A stretch of DNA of 64,000 nucleotides from Dipteronia dyeriana. Lineage: Eukaryota > Streptophyta > Magnoliopsida > Sapindales > Sapindaceae. The notes below the pieces were generated by a model that ran no database searches, was not told the origin of the DNA, and saw nothing but the letters and a program-made list of their open reading frames with translations. The position numbers and the translations under genes are program-made. Positions 33,651 through 45,448 of this stretch are shown in pieces. The DNA lies in contig CM065296.1 in NCBI GenBank assembly GCA_032871835.1, forward strand, positions 58,732,186-58,796,185. Direction: 5' to 3'. Numbering within the stretch: the first letter of the stretch is position 1; each line of letters starts with the position of its first letter.

Positions 33651-36598
33651 TTAAGGATGCGAGGATTTCGAGCCTTTGCCAATACTCGGATCTGGCACCA
33701 TCTCGTACTCATGAAGCAGGCTCTCATTAGACTGCCAAGTGATATAGTCGACAGTATCATCCATCCACTGGCTGTAATCTTCGCCCGGGACTGGCCCGAC
33801 ATCAGGGACTGCACCCTCAACCGACTCTTGACTTGCATAAAAGGTCGAGAGAGAATGCTCTGACGGAATCTCTAAATGCATGGGATGGGGCTCTTTGCCT
33901 TGACTACGACAGTAGGCTCTCAATTCCTTCATCTGAATCTGAAGAGATTCCAAGGACCGGTCCACATGATGTTTAATTGACAGCTCCCAATTAGCTCGGG
34001 CTTTCTCGGTCGCCCTATTCTTAACTTTGAAGAACTCGCCACCCGAAACTAGCCCACGTTGAAATTCACGAAGAAATAGGGCATCATAAGTAGGGGATCT
34101 TTTAAAACGATCCACCCCTTGGACTTCCAGTTCCAACCTGGCCTCTCGGGAAAGGGATTCAACTGTCAACACTTGGCGCTCCATATCTTCAATTTTTTGG
34201 TCATACGCCGACTTTGCCTGCTCCGCCTCCTGCTCCGCCTTAAGCATGGATTCTTCAGTAGAAGATAGAAGATTTTGAAGTGATGCAACCTTCTCCTCTG
34301 CCGGAGATGCCTTGTCCTCGGTTTCAACCTGCTTCGCCAGACAATGGTCGATAAATATTTGTATAGAACCGACCTCCTGCTGGTAAGCTTTCTCGGCTCG
34401 AGCACGGCCCTCCTGACTAACCTTCAGTTGAGCCTCTAGACGCCTTATTCGATCAGCTTGATGTTGCTGTGTCTGAATAAGCTCAGCGAATTCGACCACC
34501 ATCTGCAAAGGAATATACTTAGAAATCTGGCATAAGAATAACAATAAAGGAGTCAGATTTAACTAAGTCAGATTTAACTTACATAAGATGAGCCGTTGAA
34601 AACGTTTTGGAGACGTTCGGACAGTGAACCATCTCTAAAACAGCTCCAGCGGTCCTCCCCGATAAATGCCTGACCGGAGGACATCTCCCGTAGCATATCC
34701 TGGGGAGAAAGGAATAAAGGAACTCCCGAGGGTTCAGCTCCCAGATTTCCAAACTTGGGGGTAGGAGAAGCCCTGTCCCGTTCTAAGGATGGAGAAGGAA
34801 CCCCCAAAGCTTCAGCCCCTATATCTCTAACTTCGGGGGTAGAAGAAGCCCTACTCTGTTATAAAGCGGCTGCATCTACTGATGCTCTAGCGCCAACACT
34901 CGGGGCAATCTCATCCGTAACATCTTCGTCACTAGAGTCAATAAATGAGACTACCCGAGGAACTTTGAGTGGACGAGATGGCGAACTAACTACCTTTCGC
35001 TTCTCACCTAGAGAACTGTGAAAGTTAAGATCAGCAGCAGGATCTTCCTGCAGATCGTCAAGAAAAGACTCAAAGAATTCGGCACCTGGAGGCACTTGAT
35101 CCGTCAAGACGTTACCACCGTCGCCGGGTTCAAACCGTCCAACAGGCTCTTCACACGGGCCTTCACTCTGGCCACTTGGACCAGTAGAATCCTGAGTAGG
35201 AGGCCGAGCACCCTGAACAACGCATTCAGGAATTCGTTCCTCAGCAGTGTCGGTTTCCTCATCAGGCTCGGGTGGAGCAATACCCTTGTTGCTCTGATGG
35301 GAAGCTTTCTTTCTACTCGCTTGCAGAATCACCTTCACCTGGCGAGCCTGAAGATCGTTGACGACGTCCGTATCGAACACTAGTAAAAAAAAATTACATT
35401 TTAGAAAAGAAAATGAAAAGCAGAAAAATACAACAGAAAGGGCGCCAAGTTACTTACATCTCCTGCGATGGCCCGAAATCTGTCTGAAGAAGCCGAGCTT
35501 TATCAAGTCATCCTCTTTGAAAAGATAGCTCTTGCTCTTCTTCTGCAGAGTACGAACAGCTGCCCGAGTCAGCCTCTTCAGCTCAGGATCACTATAATCA
35601 ATTATTTTCTTGTTCCATACTTCGGGGGAACAGAAGAAACGTGGAACACTCAACACCATTCGGGAATCCCCAGATCGAACAGTGATGTCAAGCCTGAGAG
35701 CCTCTCCAGTGAAAAACCAACTGTTCTTCCAAAATTTGTTGGATGTGGGGAATCCCCATATGAAACCCTTCTTTTTTGGGTCATCAGAAGCATCGACCCC
35801 CCGATTCACCTTTGCTTCTTTGGGGACCCAACCGTCCAAAGGAGTAGACGCAAGAAAATAGGTCCCCGTTTTGCTAATCTGCCTCAGCGTAAAGAAATGC
35901 CTGATTTCATTCGGGGAAGGCGGCGAAAGGTTCATTCGACTGAACATGCGCCATATGCACATCAAGACTTTGTAACTATTCGGGGCCAACTGAGCTGGGG
36001 CTATCCGTGCTTCAGCCAAAAACCAGGCAATAAAAGGCTGAATGGGAAGTGTGATGCCACAGCAAAACATGGATCCATAAATCGCGACCATGCCCTCAAA
36101 AGGATTCCATACGGTTCTATCCCCCCCAGGAACCAAAGTGACTGAGTCGGGCAAGTCGAATCAGAGGTGGTAATTTTCTATCTCAGCTGGCTCGACCACA
36201 TTCGGCTTAGTATCAAAGCCACTCGGGCGAGTATCAGAAAATGAAAGGCAAGACGCCATGTACACTTCATCAACGTCACCCTCGTTAACAGTCTGTTCCC
36301 TGGTCTGAACGCTGCTCGAGCCGTGCTTGTATACCTTACTTCTACTCTGATGTTTACCCATCCTTTGAAAAGATACCCTGTGATCAGAAATATCAGAATT
36401 AGAACTAGATGGAGAACTCGATACAAGGCTGAAAGTGACGTCAGGGTGAAGCCCAGAAACATCAACCTCTAAGAATGGAGGTTCATCTATTGGGATATCC
36501 CCTAGTAATCGTTTAATGCAAGATACTAACTGGAAATCCCCACGTTCTAATGCATCAAAAGCGATTTTAAAGAGACGATGGCGGGAAGATGGTCCCAT
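33651..36598 (-). pseudogene. Antisense gene with two introns inside the Tat element (gypsy-type transposon protein-like)
   Basis: Proposed exons on the minus strand: 36598-35458, 35379-34583 and 34502-33651. Intron 1 (78 nt) runs GTAAGT to a T-rich tract and ACTAG. Intron 2 (80 nt) runs GTAAGT to TTTGCAG. Both joins keep the frame exactly (phases 1 and 0), giving about 929 codons from a real ATG. Only two stops interrupt it: TGA at 36163-36161 (codon 146) and TAA at 34861-34859 (codon 554). AATAAA lies 40 bases past the final stop (33611-33606). Exon 1 contains TLPIQPFIAWFLAEARIAP and QLAPNSYKVL, resembling the 'putative gypsy-type transposon' domain of plant antisense ORFs. Exon 2 is acidic with a basic GEKRKVV segment and a tandem repeat of about 27 residues. 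Exon 3 starts with a long coiled coil (RIRRLEAQLKVSQEG onward). Function unknown. Confidence 0.72.
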
Positions 36599-36765
36599 TA
36601 AAACTAACCTTGAATTGAGATTGATGCAAGATCTTCAAACGGAGAATCGCGAACTTTTGGATAAAGAAATCTGAGTTTAAAGAAATTTCTGCTGAAAATT
36701 TTTAAGAATAAACCAAAAATGTCTCTCAGCGAAGAATTTAAAGACGAGACGGCATGAAACCCTAG

Positions 36766-37200
36766 GTATCCGTATGGGCTCACCATCCATTAGAAATTAG
36801 ATAAGCATGGAGAGTCGGAAGGGGAGCGAGAGGTCATTCTCAGAAGATTAGAGGCTTTGGAATGAAGACAAAGCTGGGGAAACCCGTTAATCGGTAACTC
36901 CAGAAGTCCATTTGCTGATTTTATAAGGTAGGCTCATTTTCGGACAAGTTTAGGATGCCACATGTGGAACAATTCAAGGCCAGTACTGACCCGCAGGAGC
37001 ATGTCAGGAGATATCAAAGCGCAATGGCACAATATGATTATGATGATGTTCTTATGTGTTGGATGTTCCCACAGACCTCAGGAGATCAGAGATCCAGGTG
37101 GTTTAGAGAACTTTCAGCAGGATCCATTAAGAACTTTATGGAACTAATACAAACTTTCACCAGACAGTTTATGGGGAATATCCAGTGAATTGAGGAGCCG
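36766..37200 (+). pseudogene. Gag fragment of a second Tat-like element
   Basis: 36955-37188 is open and reads MPHVEQFKASTDPQEHVRRY, then FPQTSGDQRSRWFRELS. It is clearly homologous to the gag at 27751-27900 but too different to be a recent copy. Upstream in broken frames is SPFADFI (about 36908-36930), the preceding part of gag. No LTR or pol belongs to it here. It starts directly after the point where similarity between 36480-36765 and 48695-48984 ends, so it lies at the left edge of the inserted block. Confidence 0.7.
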
Positions 37201-37639
37201 GGAAGCTGAGGGAGTAGACCCATTATGACCAGAAATAGAGATGGTCGGGGGAACTATTGGAAGGGTTGAGCCCTGTAACACTTTGCACCTTTAAAATTCC
37301 AGTGCCCTCTTCAGCCTGAAGGACAGTTGTAAGGGCCTCAAACCTTCACCCTTCAATGGCTTGACCTTCACAAACACCATTATGAGGAAGGGACACATGA
37401 GATGTAATAGTAGGAGCATCCCTAGCTTGGCTCATCCCAGTATCCCTATCCAACTTGACCATTGCGACATCCAGAGAAAACCACAGCTTAAACACTAGAA
37501 GAAGTGATTGCTCCTCACTGAATGAACATGTATGCATTTTTTTTTTGTATATATATTTGGCCAAGTTGATTTGAAGTGGTGCAAACAAGTTTAAAATCTT
37601 GGGCATAAAAGCTGGAAAGCATTTTAAAAAAGCTCGAAA
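37201..37639. other. Unassigned spacer
   Basis: No supported gene. A minus-strand open stretch (37642-37346) has no recognisable domain. A T-run and ATATATAT lie near 37540-37555. Confidence 0.4.
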
Positions 37640-37936
37640 CATTTGAAAAAAAACTAGATCAAATTATAATAAAGCTCGATCCAAAAAATAAATGCTCGAT
37701 CCCTCACAAAAAAAGCTCGATCCCCAAAATAAAAAGCTCGAGCCATATTTGAAAAAAGCTCGAGCCATATTAAAAAAAACTCAAGCCATATTAAAAAAAG
37801 CTCAATGATGTACAAAAAAAGTTCGGTTATGAACAAAAAAAACTCGATCATGTACAAAAACGGCTCGATCATGTACAAAAACGGCTCGATCATGTACAAA
37901 AAAAGCTTGATCAGTAAAAAAAAGCTCGATCGCCTA
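37640..37936. repeat. Minisatellite of AAAAAAGCTCGATC units, 20-24 bp
   Basis: About a dozen head-to-tail units vary around an A-run, GCTCGATC and ATGTAC or CATATT. The last units (AAAACGGCTCGATCATGTAC, about 37855-37900) are nearly identical. Read on the minus strand the array stays open and gives a repetitive hydrophobic string (MIEPFLY repeats), best seen as a by-product of the repeat. It ends just before the Mutator-like reading frame. Confidence 0.85.
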
Positions 37937-38385
37937 CACTTTTGATTTTTGTTTAATTCTTTATAATTGTAAATTTAATATCAAATATTATTTTCTTAAT
38001 AATGGTTTTTGATGATGCTTTTGACAGGATAATGGATAGGGTGAGAATAGTCATATCTTACAACAGTCGATGGGAGCAATTACCCGACCGAAATCAGAGG
38101 TATTTAGGTTCTGATAACCAAGGTTTGTATGTGTCAAAGAATTTGAGTTACGATGAACTGGTGCCGATCGTGCAAACCATTGTGAAGTTTGAAGAGAATA
38201 AATACAGTGCTGATCTACAGTCTATGTCAATTGTTCATGGGACTACATGTCGTACATTTATAAGAAACAATAATGATGTTCAGTTTATGTTAGGGGAAGA
38301 TAGGGTGATCCCTCAAGTATGTGTTAGTCTAATCGAGAGGCCAGTAGGAGGTGTCATTGGTGAAGATATCCCTCATCGTGATAAC

Positions 38386-40498
38386 TGTTGGAACCCTGTT
38401 CACCGATTACGCAGCGGAACTAGGTTTTAAAATTTTTAATACATATCACAATCTGTATCTGTGACTAATGAAATTGGGATCGTATTTATTTTTTGGAACT
38501 AATACATACAATATGTAAACACAGAAATTGTAATCAATATAATCATAAGAAGAAAATCATACCAACGTTTGAAGGCTACTTCGCTTTAGGATATGCTCAT
38601 GTCTGAACCAATCTTACCAACGTTTGAAAGGTCATTCACTTTACGATGTGCTCCTGTCTGAACCACTTGATCTTCTACGCTATCTCCCGGGACTGGTAAT
38701 TGCGTGTGGGCCTGTCACGATCTCAGGAACTTAAACGGAGGATGTAGAGAAATACTTAAAGAAACTCTTTCTTCTCAATTTGGTGTATTGATTTCATGCA
38801 CATATAAATTGCAACTCATGCAAAACTTCTTCTTCTTTTTTCCATTGCCTGTTCAACACTTGAAGAGTTTTTCCTTTTTTTTTTTCTTTTAATCCTCACG
38901 CATTTGCTCATAAATATATATATCTAAGCATCACGTCTACACTTCTTTTTGTCACAAAACAAAATCTATATATCCTACTAACTGCTGCTTTTGATTTATT
39001 TATTTTTTTATATAAAAGTCAACGTTTATTATTTCTTTTATATATATATCATTGTTTGTATCCTATACAAACACTTATATATGTGCACACACCAATTTGC
39101 ATCCTATGCAATCTCTTGTGTTATAATTGATATATATCTTTTAATTAACCTTTTCAAATATCTAATACATTAAAAGTGATAATAAGTATTTTAAATTTAA
39201 ACTTAAATTCAAATACTTAGATAAATGATTTAGTAAAATAAAATAATCCTATTATTTTATCTTCACCTAAATCCATATATCAACTAACACCCTCCAATTA
39301 ATAGTTAATTAATAATTCATAATTATCAATATAATTAAATAATCTAATTATTTAATTAATTTAACTATTAACATTCATTAATTAAATAATCTCATTATTC
39401 AATTAATTTCCGTATATATACATGTCACTTTTGTAACACAATTAATTGGACAATCCGATTAATTTACCGTGACCATTGTTACCTAAATCGATCGGGCTAG
39501 CAAAGGGACCTAATGGACCCATAGTATTTTGAGCTCCAATAATCTTTGGAATCATTAATTAAACTCTCTAATTAATATTCCTTGATTATTAACTCCGGTG
39601 TTATTCCACTAAAAACCCGAAGCTGCACTCTCTCAACTGTAGACGATTTTACACAGACCGATACAACTCGTTGTCCATCGATATAGCTATTACATATGGT
39701 GTGATCTTCCACAATAGTTCTTAATTATAGCTGGGTCATAATGTCCTTTATACCCCTCTAACTACATATATCCTTTAAGCACCATTGATTCTCTAATGGA
39801 CAATAAATCTTATTTCCTTACGAAATTAGGAGAGAGCCCATATTGTCCAAACCCCGAATCAACCCCTAAGGGAACTACCATCTACTTCTCACAAGAAGGA
39901 GTGGATTCCACTATTGTATACAAACCTTCCCAACCACAAACCAAACTGCGATCCCTACATACGGAGCATATTGATCAGGAATTGCCATCCGACCTCACCC
40001 ATGGTATATCAAAGACCACGATTTAACCTGAAGGAGTCGATAAGACACTCAGGATTAAGATCACCCACATATAGCCATCATTAGTTGATATATATGAATC
40101 TCATCGGTAAACGGATCTTGGTGAGAGATTCATATAGATCATGGCCCAGTCCTATATGATCACATCATAAAATATGCCTCCATTCTCATATCTCCATATG
40201 AATGATTCAGGATAGAATCACCATACATTACGGAATGGACCGCAACTATAGATAAACCATAAATAAAGTACCCAACTTTATTTGCTATCTATGGACTCTT
40301 TAGATTGCACGTCTCTTGCTGTATCCATCCGTATATGACACTCATATCACAGTTCGAGACTACATCCGGCAATCTTGGATGTTAAATATATGCACAAGTT
40401 ATAAAATAAACAATACAACAAGAATTAATTGAACTTTTCATTTTATTTATTTCTTAAATCCATTTGCAAATTACATCTTTAGGGCATAAACCCCAACA
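38386..40498 (-). repeat. Copia C 3' LTR
   Basis: 2113-bp direct repeat of 45449-47538. It lies next to the end of RNase H (stop near 40513) and the purine tract (TGGGAGATTG on the minus strand). It contains AT-rich TAATTAATTA stretches near 39290-39400. Open frames inside it (for example 38704-38892 and 39796-40026) have equivalents in the other LTR and no known domain. Confidence 0.92.
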
Positions 40499-40512
40499 AT
40501 CTCCCACTTGCA

Positions 40513-43500
40513 CTAAAGCATGTGAGGCATGTCTCGTAACCCTATACCATCTAGGTGACCCGAAAACACTTTAGCCGGTAAGGTCTTCGTAAATGGATCA
40601 GCATGACTGTCTTGTGAGGCTATCTTGGTGACGATCATATCTCCTCTCTGCACTATCTCTCTAATGAGATGATACTTTCTCTCTATATGCTTCCCTCTTT
40701 TGTGGCTTCTTGGTTCTTTAGAATTAGCCACGACACCACTGTTATCATAATAAAGTGTGATGGGTCTATCTAGATATAGAACAACTTCTAGATCACTCAA
40801 GAACTTACGGAGCCAAACAGCCTCTTTAGCAGCTTCACAAGTGGCTACATATTCGGCTTCCATGGTAGAGTCAGCAATGCAAGATTGCTTGATACTTCTC
40901 CATACAATGGCTCCACCACCCAGGGTGAATACTGATCCAGACGTGGATTTCCTAGAATCACTGTCTAACTGAAAATCAGAATTTGTGTATCCTAACGGGG
41001 TAATATCCTGGCCGGAATACATTAGCACATAGTCTCTCGTTCTCCGAAGATACTTGAGAATTGTCTTGACAGTAACCCAATGATCCAATCCTGGGTTGGA
41101 CTGGTATCTACTGACTACTCCCTCTGCATAGCAGATGTCCGGTCTTGTGCATAACATAGCATACATAAGACTACTTACTACCGATGCATAGGGTACACGT
41201 CTCATATCCTCAACTTCTTGAGGTGTCTTAGGACACTGTTCCTTAGATAAGTTAACTCCATGCCTAGAAGGTAAATTACCTTTCTTAGAGTTTTGCATCG
41301 AAAATCGCACAAGAATCTTGTCGGTATATGATGCCTGAGACAATGCTATGAGTTTGTTCTTACGATTCCTTATAAGCTGGATCCCGAGAACATAACTCGC
41401 CTCTCCCAAATCTTTCATTTGAAATTGGCTAGCCAGCCAGCCCTTTACATCAGACCACACTCCCACATCATTCCCAATGAGTAGGATATCATCTACGTAT
41501 AAGACCAAAAAAACTATTTTCTTATCAATGATGCGCTTGTAGACACAAGGCTCATCGACATTCTGCTCAAAGCCATAGGTTATGATCACATCATCAAACC
41601 TGATGTTCTAAGATCTAGATGCTTGCTTAAACCCATAGATGGACCTTTACAGCTTGCAAACCTTTTGCTCTTGATCTGGAGACACAAATCCCTCTGGTTG
41701 CATCATATAGATGCTCTCATCAAGATTGCCATTCAAGAATGCAGTATTGACGTCCATTTGCCAAATTTCGTCATCAAAATAGGCAGCAATGGATAAGAGA
41801 ATCCTAATAGACTTAAACATGGCTACTGGCATGAAGGTCTCTTCATAATCGATCCCCTCTTTCTGGGTTTAACCCTTAGCCACTAGCCTTGCCTTAAAGG
41901 TCTCTACCTTCCCGTCTACTCCTCTCTTTCACTTGTAGATCCACTTACACTTTATGGGTTTTACCCCATCCGGTAAGTCTACAAGATCCCAGACTGAGTT
42001 AGAGTACATGGACTCCAACTCGAGATTCATGGCTTTAAGCCATTCCTCTTTATCAGGATCTTCCATTGCATTCTTAAATGTCAATGGATCATCCACACTA
42101 TCAGCAGAGACAACACTTTGTCCCTCATCTATACCGAAATAGCGTTTAGGTTGTCTCACAACCCTCTCACTACGTCTAGGTGGTAGTATATCCTGATCAG
42201 GAACCATCTGACTCTCAGATGTTTTTAGATCAACAACTTTTGTTGATGAAGCACTAGTCTCACCAAGCTCCAACTTATTCAATACAATCTTAGAATGAGG
42301 TTTATGGTCACTAATGTAATTGTCCTCAAGAAACGTTACATTTGTCGATACAAATACTTTGTTGTCTTCGGGACTATAGAAGTGTCCACATCTGGTCTCC
42401 TTGGAGTATCCTACAAACAGGCAGACAACAGACTTGGAGTCTAGCTTTCCAGTTATGTTCTTCAGCACATGTGCCGGACACCCCCATATGCGAAAATGTC
42501 ACAAACTAGCTTTACGAACATTCCATAAGTCTAGGGGAGTCTTAGGAACATATTTGGATGACATTACATTCAAAATGTGTGCCGCTGTTTATAACGCATA
42601 TCCCCAGAAGGAATTTGGTAATGATGAGAAACTAATCATAGATCTCACCATTTCCATTAGCGTTCTATTTCTCCTCTCCGCTACATCATTTCACTAAGGT
42701 GTACCGGGAGTTGTGAGTTGGGAAACCATCCCATGCTCGACCATGAAGTCTTTAAACTCTTGGTCAAGTTACTCACCTCTACGATTCGATCGTAGTGACT
42801 TGATAGTCCTACCTAATTGATTCTCAACTTCAGCTCGGAATTCTTTGAATATTTTTAAATGTTTCTGACTTCCGTTGCATTAGGTAGACGTATCCGTATC
42901 TTGAGTAGTCATCTATAAATGTGACATAATACTCATAACCACCCCTAGCTTTAACATTCATCGGTTTGCAAACATCTGTATGTATAAGCTCTAGCTGTTC
43001 TTTAGCTATAAGCCCTTTTCCAGTAAAAAGTCTCTCAGTCATCTTACCTTCCAAACAAGATTCCCAGATAGGTAAGAGGCCAACCTTTAACTCACTTAAA
43101 GGTCCGCTTTTTACTAGTCTGACTATCCGGTCAAGGTTGATATGACCAAGCCTTAGATGCTAGAGATACGTGTCATTCTCTGGAGAAATCTTATGTCGTT
43201 TAAGTTTTTGGTTTTTCAACCTTAAACATTTCGGTGTTGAGCAATCTAGTATGTATTAACGGTCTTAACACATACAAATTGTTTTCATTAATTCCTGAAC
43301 AAATATTCAGACCATTCTTTCCAAAAATAACAGACTTATTATTAAAAGAAACCGAATATTTTTATTCTAACACCTTAGAAACGAAAATCAAATTCCGTGT
43401 AAATCCAGGAATATAAAATACATTGTCCAACAATATATAATTATTACAAAAATGTAATCTAATTAAGCCCACTGATCGCGCCGACACTACATCCCTTGAC

Positions 43501-43767
43501 CCCCACACGCATTGAGAAGGCTTGCTCCTCTAGCTATGTCCAAGACTCAGTCCATTGTAAAGAAGAACAAATATGGTTAGTGGCCCCCGAATCAACTATC
43601 CAGGGTGAAGAATCATCTTCCACTAAACACGACTCAAGAACAAGTAAAACATATTTACTTTTCTTAGACTTCTTCTTGCTTTTGGCTTTCTTGGGTTTGG
43701 GCTTACCCTTCGCTTGTATGCCTCTCGAACAGTTCGTGTGGCATTGGCAGCAGGTGCTGGAGGACAT
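40513..43767 (-). pseudogene. Copia C pol: protease, integrase, RT, RNase H
   Basis: On the minus strand, the protease DSGATNHICSS lies near 43600. GAG-pre-integrase sequence is broken near 43250-43060. The integrase start (HTDVCKPMNVKARGGYEYYV) lies at 42990-42900, and the core continues to about 42480 with several stops. The integrase tail and linker run 42468-41929. RT spans about 41990-41400, with MDVNTAFLNGNLDE near 41750 and YVDD near 41490. RNase H runs from about 41000 to 40513 (GYTNSDFQLDSDSRKSTSG, STMEAEYVATCE, DPFTKTLP). The open piece 41589-40513 (358 codons) is the longest intact segment. Breaks near 41870, 41925, 41645 and 41600 separate the RT parts. Confidence 0.88.
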
Positions 43768-43919
43768 TCCTCCGTAAGCACAAACTTAAGGTCTTTGGTG
43801 ACCAATATTGTATTAATGTTAAGTTTCCACTTAGTGTAGTTATCACCAATTAATATGTCATTTGCGAGAATTTGAAATAATGCAGAAGACATTATTGCTG
43901 AAATAAATAAAACATTCAT
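43700..43919 (-). pseudogene. Copia C gag remnant with large internal deletion
   Basis: The gag N-terminus is intact (MSSALFQILANDILIGDNYT near 43890-43830; KFVLTEECPPAPAANA near 43790). Shortly after VREAY the sequence jumps, near 43718, to a Lys/Pro-rich stretch that in this family precedes the protease (KGKPKPKKAKSKKK). The capsid core and zinc knuckle that normally lie between are absent. The join also shifts the frame. Particle formation would need gag from another copy. Confidence 0.75.
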
Positions 43920-43939
43920 TCTATCATTTATTTAAAACA

Positions 43940-45430
43940 AGTGCGAGTGTTTTGACATAAATTCAAACATGATGCATGCATATGTTTAACGAACTAGAAC
44001 TACCCTAAAACTAGTTACTATACCACGACAATCCAACATACCACAAAGAAGTGACGCCTTAAGGTCGGTCAAGTCTTTGCATGTTGGACCGAGACATTCT
44101 CAATCAAATGATATTCTAGAATAACTTTTATTCCATATCATTCAACCATCATTCATTCAGTCAGGTTTTTAATTAACAAACTTAATCAAAACCTTCGTGA
44201 GTGTAACCCTCATTTCAGATCTCACGAGCTTAACTCAAGAATTGCCGCCTTAGGGTCTGTCAATCCCGAAATACCCTCAGAAATCCTATCCGTTAGGAAG
44301 TCAACCTTGGTATTGACCTTTGTGGAAACCCTCCTTAGGGAGGACGAAAGCAAAGCCGTCATGAGACCCCACTTGGATCTCACGGTGTTGAACTAATGAT
44401 GGAGACCGAGGGATATATATGTCATATATCCCTCTCCCACTCACTATTTTAAAATTAGGATTTTCTATTAATCGTTAATGCACCTAGACTCTACAGGATT
44501 AAACGACTAACTTTAATCAAATTATCTAGCGCATTAACTAATTAGAACCAAATTCTAATTAACTAATAAATTATTAATGATTTTTAACAATTAAAAATCT
44601 AGTCTATTAGTGAACAATCTAAGATTCAGTAAACTATTTACTAAGGTCAGATTATTATGATAGTGGTTACCAAGTTTTAACAATTAAAACTTTAACACTT
44701 TATTTGGTTCATTTATTATTAGGTTATTAATCATATTAATCCTACTTATAATAAATGACCATATTAATATAACTTATTAAACTCTTTAATAAATAGATTA
44801 ATATTAATGAGAATTATCAAGTTTTCTAACCATTAAAAACTAATCTCATTATTCATAGCCAATTATGTATATTGCCCATTTTAATCACATTAAAAAAAAT
44901 ACATAAAATATCAGGCTATGATGCATGTATGACATATCAAATATATTTTTGTAGGCACATCTAATCTAAATGACATATGTATGCATGTCAATGCTTTTAT
45001 CATCACATAATATAAAGCATACATGAATTGACCGAGTGCTGTGAATTATTTAACATAAAAAAAATTGGAATCTAAAATTACAAAAAAAAATCCCAAGGCA
45101 TTCATTGGTCTTCTTGTAATTTCCGAGTCTTCCAGTCACTTCAGGTCACTCCGATTCATCTCATGAATCCTTCTTCGAGATTTTTCCAGGTCTTCAATAT
45201 AGGTTACATTTTTTTAATACAATAACAGCAAAAAAAAAACAAAAAATAATAATAAAACAACCCATAAACCCTAAATCCACAGTACCATATAATTTTCGAT
45301 CAATCATGTTTTTGTAAATTAAAAAAATAATAATATACATACAAAAACATCATATAGTCAATTTAAATTGTGCCTACACAATTCATAAATACAGGAGCAT
45401 CGAAAACAATTTCCTGTTCAGAAAAATAAA
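43940..45430 (-). other. Copia C untranslated leader
   Basis: About 1.5 kb of AT-rich sequence lies between the primer site and gag. It has no open frame of note; TTAATTA-type stretches are common at 44450-44900. Confidence 0.6.
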
Positions 45431-45446
45431 CCAGGCTCTGATACCA
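45431..45446 (-). other. Copia C primer binding site
   Basis: The plus strand reads CCAGGCTCTGATACCA, the same initiator tRNA-Met type site as in copia B, two bases from the 5' LTR. Confidence 0.88.
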
Positions 45447-45448
45447 AT

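Larger units (their letters stand above)
26092..36765 (+). mobile_element. Tat-type Ty3/gypsy element, 5' LTR to antisense gene
   Basis: The order is LTR (26092-26970), primer site, gag, protease, RT, RNase H, second RNase H, integrase, a spacer with tandem repeats and an antisense gene. A second RNase H after the first and a long region between integrase and the 3' LTR are typical of the Tat lineage. The element's own 3' end is not continuous: after 36765 comes foreign sequence, and matching 3' sequence resumes at 48695. Stops and frameshifts occur throughout the coding region. Confidence 0.85.

Noticed and set aside
35468..36145. Plus-strand 225-codon open frame
   Set aside because: It lies exactly opposite exon 1 of the antisense gene, has no domain, and is best explained as its mirror frame.
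37654..37899. Minus-strand repetitive hydrophobic protein (MIEPFLY repeats)
   Set aside because: It follows directly from the minisatellite unit; no start context or homologue is evident.
38704..38892. Small ORF repeated at 45768-45986
   Set aside because: Present in both only because both lie in the copia C LTRs; no start or domain evidence.
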